Shown: positions 46,633-57,905 of the stretch, one piece after another | Numbering within the stretch: position 1 is the stretch's first letter | How the letters are laid out: every line of letters begins with the position of its first letter | From: Diphasiastrum complanatum | Taxonomy: Eukaryota > Streptophyta > Lycopodiopsida > Lycopodiales > Lycopodiaceae | Direction: 5' to 3' | NCBI GenBank assembly: GCA_029204225.1 | Contig: CM055103.1 | Coordinates: forward strand, 53,941,397 to 54,005,396 | Length of the DNA: 64,000 nt | Program-made: the position numbers and the translations under genes | Notes under the pieces: generated by a model | Database searches by the model: none | What the model was told of the DNA's origin: nothing | Seen by the model: the letters and a program-made list of their open reading frames with translations, nothing else

Positions 46633-47334
46633 TGTGAATAATTGAAAAAGATTATCTATGTTAGATATAGGGGTCTTATGTTTTTTACATCAAGCATCTA
46701 GGTGTAGGATGTTGATAGGAATAAATTTGGCATAGATGGCAAATTATGCATTTTCACTTGTAATGCCACTATTGAGCCAAAATAGAGTAAGAGGCTAAAC
46801 ACATGCCAATTAGAGTGTAGACAAGTGTAAAGTTTTTGTTTGATGAATTCCAAGAGGTCCAATAGGATTTAGAAGTGAAACCTTGTGAGGTCCAATAGGA
46901 AATTGAGGTGTGCTTGAATATAGTCCAATAGAATTAAGAGGTGCATGGATCAATGATCCAATAGGATCAAGAGGTGACAAAATATGGTCCAATCATAGTT
47001 AAGCATAGTGGTAGCTCGTGGACCTACTAGTATCATTGTACTCCTCATTTTGAAGCTAATTGATTTGGTGATTATGTGGATTTTGAGTGTTATTGGATTT
47101 CTAGCTTTCTCTCTCTACCCGAGAGCTCGTGATGGTTTTTCTCTCTCTACCCGTGAATACTTCCCACACGTGTGAGTGAGAGTTGGAAGTGATTGAATGC
47201 ATGTAGTAGTGTGTTTTTGCCATAGGATCTAAGATTGATCTTGAATCTCAATCTAGTCTTGATCTTGGTGCATCTACACACCTTAGGAGATCACAAGTAC
47301 ATGTAGTGGACAATCCACACGTGTGAAATCAACA
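46633..47334 (+). repeat. Copia 3' LTR, family A
   Basis: Starts TGTGAATAATTG, ends GAAATCAACA, 702 bp. It contains five tandem units around TCCAATAGGAWT...AGAGGTG, a CACACGTGTG palindrome near 47165 and another near 47315. It is followed by GAAAG, the target duplication shared with 28873-28877. Confidence 0.9.
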
Positions 47335-47339
47335 GAAAG
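47335..47339. repeat. Target-site duplication GAAAG (3' side)
   Basis: Abuts the LTR end; partner at 28873-28877 on the other strand. Confidence 0.8.
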
Positions 47340-47640
47340 AAAACCTATTATCAGAATATATGAGGACTTTGCAAAATTATTGTCCCACATTTGTAAAATC
47401 TATACATGATTGTTGGGGAAAAGACAACGTTACTCATTACATGGTGCTAATCTATATCATTATCTGATACTTATCTCATTCAAGCTTATATTTTTTTCTA
47501 CTGATGGAGGACACAATTTAAGAAATAAATATTTAGTTCAACTTTTTCAGTGGTTTTATAAAAGAGCACAATTTAGATATCAAGCTAATAATTATTTTAT
47601 ATGTTCCTCTTGCGTACTCATGGCCTCCTAAAATAGTTGA
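47340..47640 (+). pseudogene. Gene T, copy 2, 3' half
   Basis: Counting the 5-bp duplication once, this sequence continues the exon broken at 28878 in the correct frame and aligns with T copy 1: it reaches CWGKDNVTHYM where copy 1 has TWGEGHITHYM. The last exon follows, reading DGGHNLRNKYLVQLFQWFYK, which matches HGGTSQKNSYIIQLFQ in copy 1. The segment carrying the SSQGMEK glutamate of copy 1 is missing here, so this copy lacks the third catalytic residue. It converges on gene X copy 2. Confidence 0.7.
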
Positions 47641-47759
47641 TAATGATTTGATGGCCATAATGACAGAAATAGCATATGGATTAAAAGATGAATGATATAT
47701 ACAAATCTCATTATTTTGAAAGTTTTCCAAATAATGAGATAGAGACTCATCCTTTCTCC

Positions 47760-48117
47760 TGGATGATACACCTCAAACGCCTCCATGTCTCGTACCAAAG
47801 GCATCTATTTCAATAGCATCCTGTAAATGAGTAAAGAAAATAAATTTAGAATGATACACAATACTGCAAACTCAGACTTTAACACAATGTTTGAAATAAA
47901 AAATATATATCAATACCAGTATAATATCTATGTACCAGATCATAATCATAGTATTCAACAATGTTTGCCCTGCTAATGTCATGTCCTCCAATGTCCTCTA
48001 CATTTCGGAAGGGGATATATCGAGCCCTTGGGAGATAATTTTGTTGGAATTCCAAAAATTCCTCCTCTGTAGGCAAAGTTTTTTCATAGGCTTTAGATTT
48101 TTCAATCATGACCTCCA
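47760..48117 (-). pseudogene. Gene X, copy 2, 3' part
   Basis: The minus strand reads EVMIEKSKAYEKTLPTEEEF, NYLPRARYIPFRNVEDIGGH and SRANIVEYYDYDLVHRYYTG, then probably an intron and DAIEIDAFGTRHGGV after an ATTTACAG acceptor near 47821. It is the continuation, across the 4.2-kb copia insertion, of the X frame ending at 52314. Function unknown; acidic, aromatic-rich. Confidence 0.55.
48113..48117. repeat. Target-site duplication CTCCA (left)
   Basis: ctcca directly before LTR TGTGAG; repeated at 52309-52313 directly after the other LTR. Confidence 0.9.
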
Positions 48118-48932
48118 TGTGAGAAATTGGCAAAAATCTAGCTTGGAATTTTTTATGATACAAGTTTGTAAGTGAATCTCACATGTGTGGAGGATGTTCC
48201 CACTGTAAAGTAGATAAAAATGTTTGATATAGGGGTCTCATAGAATTTCATAGTCAAGCATTTAGGTGTAGGATGTTGATAGGGTCAAATTTGGCATAGA
48301 TGGCAAATTATCCATTTCCACTTGTAATGTCACTATTGAGCCAAAATAGAGTAGGAGGCCAAACTTGTGTCAATTAGAGTGTAGACAAGTGTAATGCCTT
48401 TGTTTGATGAATTTTAAGAGGTCCAATAGGATTTAGAGGTGGAACCATGTGTGGTCCAATAGGAATTTGAGGTGTGCTTAAATATGGTCCACTAGAATTA
48501 AGAGGTGCCTGGATCAATGGTCCAATAGGATTAAGAGGTGGAAAAGTGTGATCCAATCATAATTAAGCATAGTGATAGCTCGTGGATCTACTAGTATCAT
48601 TGTACTCCTCATTTGGATCTAATTGATTTTCAGATTGAGTAGATTTTGAGTGTCATTGAATTTCTAGCTTTCTATCTCTACCCAAGAGCTCATGATGCTT
48701 TTTCACTCTCTACCCGAGAAGAGCAGCTTGTTTTTACTTAGATTATTTTTTGAATACTTCTCACACATGTGAGTGAGAGTTGGAAGTGTTTGAATGCATG
48801 TAGTAGTGTGTTTTTGCCATAGGATCTAAGATTGATCTTGAATCTCAATCTAATCTTAATCTTGGTGCATCTACACACCTTAGGAGATCACAAGTACATG
48901 TTGTGGACAATCCACACGTGTGAAATTCAACA
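48118..48932 (+). repeat. 5' LTR of non-autonomous copia element (family A2)
   Basis: TGTGAGAAATTGG ... AAATTCAACA, 815 bp, immediately followed by a primer site TGGTATCA. It is related to the family A LTR but has a different first ~120 bp. The same TCCAATAGGAWT tandem units and CACACGTG words are present. Confidence 0.92.
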
Positions 48933-48945
48933 TGGTATCATAGCC
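48933..48945 (+). promoter_or_regulatory. Primer-binding site (variant)
   Basis: tggtatcatagcc, one base off the usual TGGTATCAGAGCC. Confidence 0.85.
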
Positions 48946-49683
48946 TACCTAAGGTTACCATGCATTTTGATCCATTTAAGTGAAAAGTATTCATCAATTC
49001 TTGAGCTAGAAATTGTTAAGGTTCATTTTCCTAGCTATCTTGTCCAATTTTGGATCAAAAGAGATCAATAGGGCATTGATTGGGTCTGACCTGGTACTGT
49101 ACGGAATCAGGTGCTCAGACACATGTGAGGAACATCCAATTTTAGTTTGGAAGTTCTCTCTCATGCTTGATCCATTTATCTTGCTTGGTAGCTTGTTTCA
49201 AAGTATTTTTGTCTAGTTTCGGATGCAATCAGTTTCATTCCATTTGGTTGAGCCAATCAGAAGTTATAAGCTTTTGAAGAGGGTTAGGTAGGGCACCTAG
49301 ACCTGGGTGGACACACTTGGTTTGGTCAAGAGATTGCTTGGTCAAAATCATAGTTGTATGCTTACCAATCTCATCTATATGTGATCTAGGCACTGTTTTA
49401 TGATCTTAAGCATTTTGTTTCATGCAATATCATTGTATTTGAGTCAAATTTGATTTCTTAGTGTATTTCACACGTGCTAAGAGTGTTTGATTCTAACTTT
49501 GCCCATACTCCATCATTTGATGTGAAGTAGATCTTGTTTTAGAGAGATTTGTGTAGCTAGTGAGAATCAATTCACAAATAGTTGCAAGATCTTTCATAGG
49601 AGGAGATAGTACTCTATTATTGGATCCTATTGAGAGTGTGTAGCAACATTTATTGTTCATAATTTGAGTCTTCTTCACTTCAA

Positions 49684-50250
49684 ATGTCTTCAATGGGTTC
49701 ATCCTTGTTGGAACCAAGTGAAAGATTGTCCACTTCAAACTATTCGATTTGGAAAATGAGGATGGAGGCCATCTTGATCCTTCAAGACGTGATGGACATA
49801 AGAAGAACCACAAGTTCTTCAAGAGGTTCAAAAGTACAAAAAGAAAGCTAGGATGGCTCTCCACTACATTAAGATGAATGTCTCTAATGAGATATTGAGG
49901 GAGATAGGTACTTGTACAACAGCCAAAGAAGCTTGGGATTGTCTCAAGACTATCTATGAGGCTAAGAATACCTCTAGGGTTCTCACTCTTAGGAATCAAG
50001 AAGGATGGTGAGATCCTTGCATATGGATCAAGATTTGAAGGCATCTACAAATTGGATCCAAGTGAGAGTGCAAACTCTCTTGATGTCTCTTATATGTCCA
50101 ATATTTCAAAAGAGGATGATCACACAAGATGCACATATCTTCTCTCTTCAAGTATTATGGTGTATGATTATTCCTTATTATTCAAAGCATATGTTGAGAA
50201 GATATTCTCATTGAAGATCAAAGATTTGTGGAGTATTGGAGCTCTTTAAG
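49684..50250 (+). pseudogene. Gag and pre-integrase remnants of the non-autonomous copia
   Basis: ATG 49684 opens MSSMGSSLLEPSERLSTSNY-SIWKMRMEAILILQDVMDI, the copia gag start. Frameshifted, it continues as ALHYIKMNVSNEILREIGTC and TSRVLTLRNQ (UBN2 gag). At about 50000 it jumps to DGEILAYGSRFEGIYKLDPS, homologous to 43870-43925 of family A, then to an integrase scrap (YLLSSSIMVYDYSLLFKAYV). About 1 kb of gag, knuckle and protease is deleted at the junction. Confidence 0.8.
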
Positions 50251-51472
50251 GAATAGCACCATATGAAGTTTTATTCAAGATGAAGCCTAAGGTTGATCAC
50301 CTTAGTGAACTTGGTAGTGCTTGATTTGCACATATTCCCTTGGAAACAAGGAGGAAGGATGATCCAAGCTCATGGATCATGATTGGATACTCATCCATCA
50401 AGGAGGCCTTTAGTGTCTTTACACTCTCTATTTCAAAAGTGATTGTGAATAGAGATGTCATGTTGCATGAAGATTCAATCTTGGAAGTGGCCGAGATCAC
50501 GGTTTCTCAAGAAGCATCACAAGTTATGTTTTTTGAAGGTATTCAAGTTATGATGGGGCCAAGGTGTGAGGAGGAGTTTCTTCTTCATATGATTTCAAGA
50601 AGATCTTCAAGATGCATGGCCAAGTCTTTATGGCTAACCTTACATGGCAAAGAGGGGCATCTTTCATGTTGTATTTACTACAACACATTCATATATGCTT
50701 CTCTTTCTTTGCTTGAAATGCTATCTTGCTTCATTGAATTTTTTGGATCTCAAAGTTCAAGAAAAGCTGTACTAGTTTTGTATGATGCTTATGGTATGGA
50801 CATGTTTCTTGTCATTATTGACTTAGATGTGTTTCCAATACTTTTTGAAAGCAAGATATTGTATTGTCAAAAGTATGCTCTTGGTTCTAGTAAGAACAAG
50901 ATTGAGCTTGGTACTCACTTTTTTGAAAATCATGTTTTCACATGTTTTGAGGCAAATTGTAAACTCCTCTTGAGATTAAGTGAAGCATCCAAAGTGGACA
51001 CTTACATCCTTGAGAGAGTAACTAGCCTAAAAAAGATCAAGATAGTCTTTGATATCAAGATTAGATCCATCATGGATATAGTTCATTGTATGTGGACTAC
51101 TCAAGCTAGAAAGCATAATCTTGATAATCATCATTGTTTCACATCTTATGATCTTGATCTCCACGATCCTTATGAGGCTTGGAAACCTCAGATTTCTCTA
51201 TTTATGGTGCATCCATCATGCAAGTGGAACTTTCAAAGCATAGATCATCATCAAGCAAGGAGGAAGCCCATGATCATAGTGGCATATTGGTGGAGCACTC
51301 TTCAAAGGCATTGGCAAGAGATCTCTACCAAAGAGATCTTATCATGGATATGGTGAGGGTGCTGCTATGATGGATCCCTTGGCTGATCTTCACTTCTTAT
51401 GAATACCAAAGGATCCACTCAAAAAAATTTACAAACTTCTCAAGTGATCTAGTACCTTTCCAAGTTATTTTT
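50251..51472 (+). pseudogene. Integrase-linker remnant and unassigned interior
   Basis: A 338-codon open frame begins METRRKDDPSSWIMIGYSSI, matching the integrase C-terminal region of family A (ETRKKEDPSACKGIMVGYSS), and continues through VIVNRDVMLHEDS. After about 50600 there is no RT or RNase H match, only short family A-like words. The long open frame therefore looks chimeric rather than a working protein, though its openness is notable. Confidence 0.55.
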
Positions 51473-51482
51473 TGAGGAGGAG

Positions 51483-52308
51483 TGTGAGAAATTGGCAAAA
51501 ATCTAGCTTGATAATTTTTATGATAGAAGTCTGTAAGTGAATCTCACATGTGTGGAGGATGTTCCCACGTGTGGAGAATTGTAAAGTAAATAAAAATGTT
51601 TGATATAGGGGTCTCGTAGAATTTCATAGTCAAGCATTTAGGTGTAGGATGTCGATAGGAATAAATTTGGCGTAGATGACAAATTATGCATTTCCACTTG
51701 TAATGCCACTATTGAGCCAAAATAGAGTAACAGGCTAAACATGTGCCAATTAGAGTGTAGACAAGTGTAAAGTTTTTGTTTGATGAATTCCGAGAGGTCC
51801 AATAGGATTTAGAGGTGGAACCTTGTGAGGTCCAATAGGAAATTGAGGTGTGCTTGAATATAGTCCAATAGAATTAAGAGGTGCATGGATCAATGATCCA
51901 ATAGGATCAAGAGGTGACAAAATATGGTCCAATCATAGTTAAGCATAGTGGTAGCTCGTGGATCTACTAGTATCATTGTACTCCTCATTTGGATCTAATT
52001 GATTTTGAGATTGAGTGGATTTTGAGTGTCATTGAATTTCTAGCTTTCTCTCTCTAATCGAGAGCGCATGATGTTTTTTCTCTCTCTATCCAAGGAGAGC
52101 AGCTTGTTTTTACTTAGATTGTTTTTTGAATACTTCTCACACGTGTGAGTGAGATTTGGAAGTGTTTGAATGCATGTAGTAGTGTGTTTTTGCCATGGGA
52201 TCTAAGATTGATCTTGAATCTCAATCTAATCTATATCTTGGTGCATCTACACACCTTAGGAGATCACAAGTACATGTTGTGGACAATCCACACGTGTAAA
52301 ATTCAACA
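51483..52308 (+). repeat. 3' LTR of the non-autonomous copia element
   Basis: 826 bp, TGTGAGAAATTGGC ... AATTCAACA, very similar to the 5' LTR, with an 11-bp-class length difference around 51570. It is followed by CTCCA (52309-52313). Confidence 0.92.
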
Positions 52309-52313
52309 CTCCA
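52309..52313. repeat. Target-site duplication CTCCA (right)
   Basis: Partner of 48113-48117. Confidence 0.9.
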
Positions 52314-53120
52314 AGGCCTCATTGCCAGATTTTCAATTGCCATCTTTATCATAATCTATCTCACTTTCAAGGTCATCATATGTGTAATCAACAATGTCAG
52401 AAAATTCTGATAAATTTGGTGCAAAAATCGAGAGGATTTTATCCTCTCTCAAATTCAAAACATCTTCTATATCATTAAATGAAATACAACTCTCATTATT
52501 TATAAAATATAAGAGAGCATCAAGTAGAGTTAATTGATTAACAGGAGATGCAGATGGAAGAGAATCAGAGAGGATTATAGAACGAGGGATGGTTTTCTTA
52601 TAATTTGAAGCCATAAATGTTTCAGCTTCAACCCCTATATTAGTATCTGCATCATCTACATCAATTGGAGCAAATGCAGATGTTTCGATCAATGGAACAG
52701 TAGAAGATTCAACAGACTCATCATCTGAATTTCAGCAGATATGTAAAAGACAAAAGCCATTCCTTTGATTAGAAGGCGACATATTTTTCTATGGATACCA
52801 CAATATATATTTCTTTTGAAATGGTCATACAGGTTAGAGTACTTTCTATTGTGTTTATGTTTAGAGGATGGTTGGGAATGCTGAAGGTCCTGAAAATGAA
52901 TGAAACAAAAACTATCTATATCCTGAACAGGAGTACTAATAATCTGAGAAAAATTATCAAGAAGAGAAATTAAATTATAACAATTCTCATAAACTAGCTT
53001 ATCGATATCGAAGAGAGCAAAACAAATACTGGAAAAATACCCTAATTTCTCAGATGGAATGTCACTGACATTCAAAAATTCCAAAAGTTTGTTATCTGAG
53101 GACATGGAAGAACTAGCCAT
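52314..53120 (-). pseudogene. Gene X, copy 2, 5' part (unknown function)
   Basis: ATG at 53120 opens MASSSMSSDNKLLEFLNVSD. It continues SFCFIHFQDLQHSQPSSKHK and CGIHRKICRLLIKGMAFVFY, aligning with X copy 1. A frameshift near 52740 leads to an acidic stretch (FAPIDVDDADTN, LSEFSDIVDYTYDDLESEID). One TGA (about 52333) is followed in the same frame by GNEALE and, beyond the inserted element, EVMIEKSK. Without the stop, frameshift and insertion it would be one long exon. No domain recognised. Confidence 0.6.
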
Positions 53121-53545
53121 ATTGAACCTAATATCGGTTCAACATGACTGAATGATTTCGGTCAAGGACAGAACAACAGTGCACGTGTTGATCCGATATC
53201 ATTTTGACGAGATTAAAATTTTCCGTGAGCACACGTCAGAAGAGGCTGATATTGCTTTGCGCCTAAATGGATCCGACTGTGCATTGTATGTGAAGGCGCG
53301 CGTCGATTCGATATCGCGAGGAAAAAAGAAAACAAAATGACGAGGGAGTTCAGAATAAAAGACCACGTAATCGAAATATGCAAAGTGGTGCCGATATTTA
53401 TAGCCTATTCCTATTGATCACAACCATCCATTTGTCAAATAATGAATTGAGGAGCACAACCTTTATTTATCCACCAATCAGAGTGAGACAAATTTGTACC
53501 TACGTCAAAATACATTTAATAGACTATCACTAGATTCTACGAATC
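53121..53545 (-). promoter_or_regulatory. Upstream region of gene X copy 2
   Basis: A minus-strand TATA-like gctataaatat lies near 53393-53403, about 270 bp before the ATG. The region contains one CACGTG (gtgcacgtgtt) and gatatcg/cgatatc words like those near Y and X copy 1, but not the five-fold CACGTG cluster. Confidence 0.5.
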
Positions 53546-53579
53546 ATCATTAGCCCTGACCCTAAAATTTGTAAAAACT

Positions 53580-54255
53580 CTCGGCCTCCCTACACACTCT
53601 GATATTGGAGGCATCGCCATTCTGATGCAAGAGGGCGACGGATTGCAGGTGGCTGCCGAAAACGACACATAGGAACTGGTTCCAAATCATCTGAACGCTT
53701 TCGTCGTCACTCTGGAAGATCAAATCGAGGTAAATAATTTTGAGTCTGCATGACATAATCAGGATCACATACAACAAATGAAGGACATTGTGCTTCCTTA
53801 ATTTGTCTCCTTATATTGTCAACTAGACTATCACACAAGGTTTAGCTCGTTGTAGTGTTTGCTAACGTCAGGGCAAGAATTTAAAGTCTGTCAGCCTTTT
53901 CAAGAATTCACGAGCTGCTTAAGCCTCTGCAGTGTCACGTTGGTGTCTGTATCAGTTACAAGCAAGTTGACATCACTGTGTTTATGAATTGCAGATCATT
54001 ACAAATGGGAGATACAAAAGTGCCAATCATAGAGCCATTGTGAACAGCGAAAGCACAAGACGATCCTACGTAACCTTCTATTATCCAGCAAAGGATCAAA
54101 AGATCATCCATGCTCCAGAATTGGTGGATGTAAAGATAGGTCCTTTGTACAGGGAACTATACTATTTAGAATATCTGCACGTGCTGGCAGTGGGACGTGC
54201 TAAAGATAAAAGTCTAGTCCAGTCATTTGCCATCAACAACCCTCTAATCACTTGA
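53580..54255 (+). pseudogene. 2-oxoglutarate/Fe(II) dioxygenase, C-terminal fragment
   Basis: Two exons: about 53580-53729 and 53995-54255, joined by an intron with GTAAAT and TTGCAG. Exon 1 reads LGLPTHSDIGGIAILMQEGD with the H-x-D iron ligands, then GLQVAAENDT, a TAG, and NAFVVTLEDQIE. Exon 2 reads IITNGRYKSANHRAIVNSES with the third His ligand and RRSYVTFYYPAKD with the RxS 2-oxoglutarate contact, then APELVD. These are the C-terminal catalytic half of plant DOXC-type oxygenases (flavonoid and hormone metabolism). The N-terminal half is missing and a stop lies in exon 1, so it is probably a captured fragment. Confidence 0.85.
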
Positions 54256-56280
54256 CTTCAAGTTTGTCCATGATCAAAGGGCTATGATGACTCAATGAAG
54301 GGGTTAAAATTGGGTATTACACAAATTCACATGAAACGGGTTTCTCGGAGTTACATTCCACCTAGCTACCACAAGTATAGCACCGCTAAATAAGTCTTCA
54401 AGTAAGCATATATATGGTATATAGCTTCGAATAAGGCTGGCTACGTGAGGTTTGCCACATTACCTCAGTTTATGATCATTGTGTATGCTTTTTACAGATT
54501 CCTAGTTTATTTATAAGGAGCAAACAATGTGATCACAACGCGTACCCCAGATCTGTCTGCCTCTCTCGTATCGGCTGTTGGAATCCAATTTTTGTTTTAT
54601 AAGGAAACCGAAGCAACAATTATGCAAATATCATATTACACTGAATCAGAGAATAATAAATTGTAAAACTGGGATCATCGTTTTGTTGCTGTATGGCAAG
54701 TTGAATATAACAAGGACTAACCTGACAAACATGAAACCTTGTTGTTACAATATACATACGTAGGTAGGTAAAAAAATTAAGTGATACTCCAAGCAAAAGC
54801 TTTGAAAAAAGTTGTTGTTAAATGAGAGGCTAAAATGGTAGGAAAATATACAAATTCAAGGAAGGTCATCAATACACTCATATGTATTGAAAACAGAACC
54901 GTGAGAACGAGATCTCTCAAACAACTTACAACTATACTATGAATTGAACGTATAATTCTCAAGGGTGAAATGCCCATTGCATGGAGATGGAGATTGAAAT
55001 GAGACATTCATGATACCTCACAAGTCATTACCAAAAGAAATAAATATTCATTTCAGTAACCTGGTTAATTGAGTCAGTTTTGTATGATGTAAAAATTTTG
55101 CAACATTTTGAGTGTTGCTCATAGAATTATCAAGATAATAAATCAAAAGGGAACTGATTAGAGAATTTAGGTGTGATTGCCAGCCATTATCGTCTCTAAT
55201 AGCAATCCATTATTAATTTACTACACGTTAAATTGCAGAATAAGGAAAAATAGAATCATGGATTATGTCATGTATCAGATTATGAAATTGGCGTAAGTAG
55301 AGAGGCTAGCAAAAGCATTCAAGAAATAGAACAAATTAATGAAAAAGGCTATGAGTACAATGGTTTAGGGCTAAGCATTGAGAATGTGCAAATTTCCCAA
55401 AATAGGGCTTCACTACTACTTTCCCGAAAGTCAATTTCAAAGCTTATGAAACTACAAAAGAGAGAGTCCAATTCATTTATGTTTTTCCTTGCTTCTTTTT
55501 TCTGTCGATAGATATAATCCTATATTTATATAAAAATAAGCTATAGATTATTGGTAGTTTATTATTTCTCCTAGACATTGTAATTACATTTAAGGAAACA
55601 GTGGACAGACCACCTTTGTCACTATTTTACAGTTGTAAAAGGAAACTTTTATGACTTCCTTCATGAGAATGTTGTCTGAGAAAAGTAGGAATGACCATTA
55701 GAAAAAATGTGACTTGTGCCTTTAGGAAGAGTGTGATACAATAGTCATATAAGTTGCATAATGGCCACTTTAGAAAAATAGAAATGGCCATTAGAAAAAG
55801 AAAAGAAAAGAACCTTCACCTTGTAAGAGTGCAACACACTTGATAGTCGCATAGCTCAAATAATTGTTGTCTTAGAAAAATATGGGTAGCTAAGTACACA
55901 AAGAGCACATGGTAGCTTTCCCACCAAATTTTTGCCTCAACATCCACTCTATGACTAGTTGCAACAACTGATGAGGTTCAACTAGAGCACAACTTGAGAG
56001 TATTGGATGGCAATCCTCCTTGCAGACCACACACGTCTCGAATGTCAATGTCAACAAGACCAAATATGACAACCCGTTGGTTGGGTATGTTGTAGCATAC
56101 TTATCAGATAAAGTATATTAAGTGTAGTACATAAGATTGTCGAGCCCCAAAGGGATAGCTTATTCAGTTAATTGTAGATGCCATTTTGTTTTTAATGAGC
56201 TTTGTTTAACAACTCTAGTTGTCCATAGACATTCATGTAGATTGGCAACCAATATTACCAATTAAATTGTTACTTTACTA
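54256..56280. other. No gene seen
   Basis: About 2 kb of AT-rich sequence downstream of the dioxygenase fragment. Short words such as aatggccattagaaaaa recur near 55690-55800. No supported coding frame, LTR or terminal repeat. Confidence 0.4.
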
Positions 56281-56773
56281 TTCTTACATCAATTTTACAT
56301 GTCAAGATGTGACCAGAGCATGAAGAACCAAATAGAATGTAAATGCAATGATTCCTCCATGCTTCCAACTTTGAACTCTCTAGAAAATAATAGCAACCAA
56401 ACAACCAATGTGAGTGATGACCATTTGCTTGTCTTCTCCATCTTTGTCCTTTCTTGATGTGTTTCCACTATAAAACTCCATGAATGAGCCTCCATCTACA
56501 TCTTGTCACAAGATGCCATCATCACTTGATGACTTGACCATGAATGACTTTAATGCTCTCATCAATGTATGCTAGCTCGTCATTAAATGCTTTAACTCTC
56601 AACACAAAAGCATGAGCACTCTCTTCCTTATTTTGCATAGATTGAAACATTTTCCTTCTAAGGGTAAGTACTCTTGATGTAGACTTGGATTCATAAAGCT
56701 TTTTCAAAGCTTCCCAAGCCTCATTAGATGAAGTGCACTTACACAACTTCTTTGAGAAGCTCATTGGTAACAT
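56281..56773 (-). pseudogene. Family B internal copy with UBN2 gag
   Basis: 56281-56520 repeats 37570-37830. The minus strand from 56773 reads FSKKLCKCTSSNEAWEALKK, STSRVLTLRRKMFQSMQNKE and HAFVLRVKAFNDELAYID, a UBN2-type copia gag segment (W..L...Y...S..RV..LR..). Only this part of gag survives, and no pol follows. The 5' LTR and primer site of the same element are at 57532-57905. Confidence 0.7.
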
Positions 56774-57531
56774 TCATCTTTATAATGTGTAGAACTCTTT
56801 TAGCTCTCTTGTCATACCTCATTTGATCATGGTGTTCCAACGACCTTTCCTCCACTCCTACAACAATATCCATAAGCTCATTCATTTCAAGGAGAGATTC
56901 AATTCTCACCTTGTAGAGTAACTGGATGAGGTAAGCCTATCATTGCTTTCCAACATAAAGCCTCCATCTGTATCCATGTTGCAATGACATGATCCTCACT
57001 TTCAACATGTTTCAATGCCCAAAGCACTCTCTTAAATGTCAACAAATGCACTCAAGAAGATATCACAAAGATATGGAACCTCTCAAATCTATTCCTTGCA
57101 CCAAACCTAGCAAATCAACACATAGAATGAAAACTTCTTGATCAACACATGATCAACCTATAATCTCATGAACTTTTGCACTTCCTAAACTTGAAACACA
57201 CTCTTGAAAAGTCCAAAACTCTAAAAAATAAGAGATCCAAACAAATTTTGAGTTTTTACAAAAGAACAAAAAATTGAATCATCCAAATTCTATATGCAAA
57301 TGCTACAACCTTCCTAATGCAATTGAAGTTGCCCAGATATAGTAAGCGGAGTGTGAAATTGGCCTACTTTAAGTTCATAACCCTATATTGAGTTTTGATT
57401 TACAAAACATCCATTCTACACATGAAAAATGCTTGATTTTTTAGTAGAAAACAATCTAGCATGCTCTAGAATTGGTAACTCCTCCAAATCCTTGTTAAAT
57501 ATTGCTAATTCTTCAGATAACCTTCACCAAA
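56774..57531 (-). pseudogene. 5' leader and gag start of the family B copy
   Basis: Lies between the primer site and the gag segment. The minus strand shows broken gag-like words (for example LERHDQMRYDKRAKRVLHI near 56800-56850) with stops. No clean frame. Confidence 0.4.
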
Positions 57532-57543
57532 GCTCTGATACCA
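57532..57543 (-). promoter_or_regulatory. Primer-binding site TGGTATCAGAGC
   Basis: Exact plant initiator-Met primer site on the minus strand, abutting the LTR end TTAACA. Confidence 0.88.
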
Positions 57544-57905
57544 TGTTAAGAATTATGAATCACTAAGATCCAATATGTCCCTTTGATCTTTGCTTATGAA
57601 TAGCAACACATGATCTAGCACCATTGACAATGTGGAAATCTAACATCTACTAAACATAGAAGATGCAAACTCAATAAGATCTTGATCAAACAACATATGT
57701 AGGATAAAATGAAGTTGCTGGCCGTACGATAGTAGTACCATAATATATTTCATACGTGTTGATCCAAAACATAACATATAATTGCATTCTACACACAAGA
57801 TTGCAATATATCAACACTATAGTGCAAAAATGGATATATGAACCCAAACAGAACTCATGTATAAGCATGAATGAACTCATGCTTGTACACTATTTATAAC
57901 AAGTG
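57544..57905 (-). repeat. 5' LTR of family B (5'-truncated)
   Basis: Minus-strand LTR ending ...CTTAACA against the primer site, alignable with 36770-37140. A TATA-like ttataaatag lies at about 57890-57900. Beyond about 57905 similarity ends and the gag of another copia begins, so roughly the first 280 bp of the LTR are missing. Confidence 0.65.

Larger units (their letters stand above)
48118..52308 (+). mobile_element. Complete non-autonomous copia element inserted in gene X
   Basis: 4191 bp bounded by LTRs 48118-48932 and 51483-52308 and by a perfect CTCCA duplication. The interior has a primer site, gag and pol scraps, and the purine tract gaggaggag. Almost all pol domains are deleted, so it must have moved with enzymes of a related element such as family A at 43-47 kb. 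It splits gene X copy 2. Confidence 0.92.
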
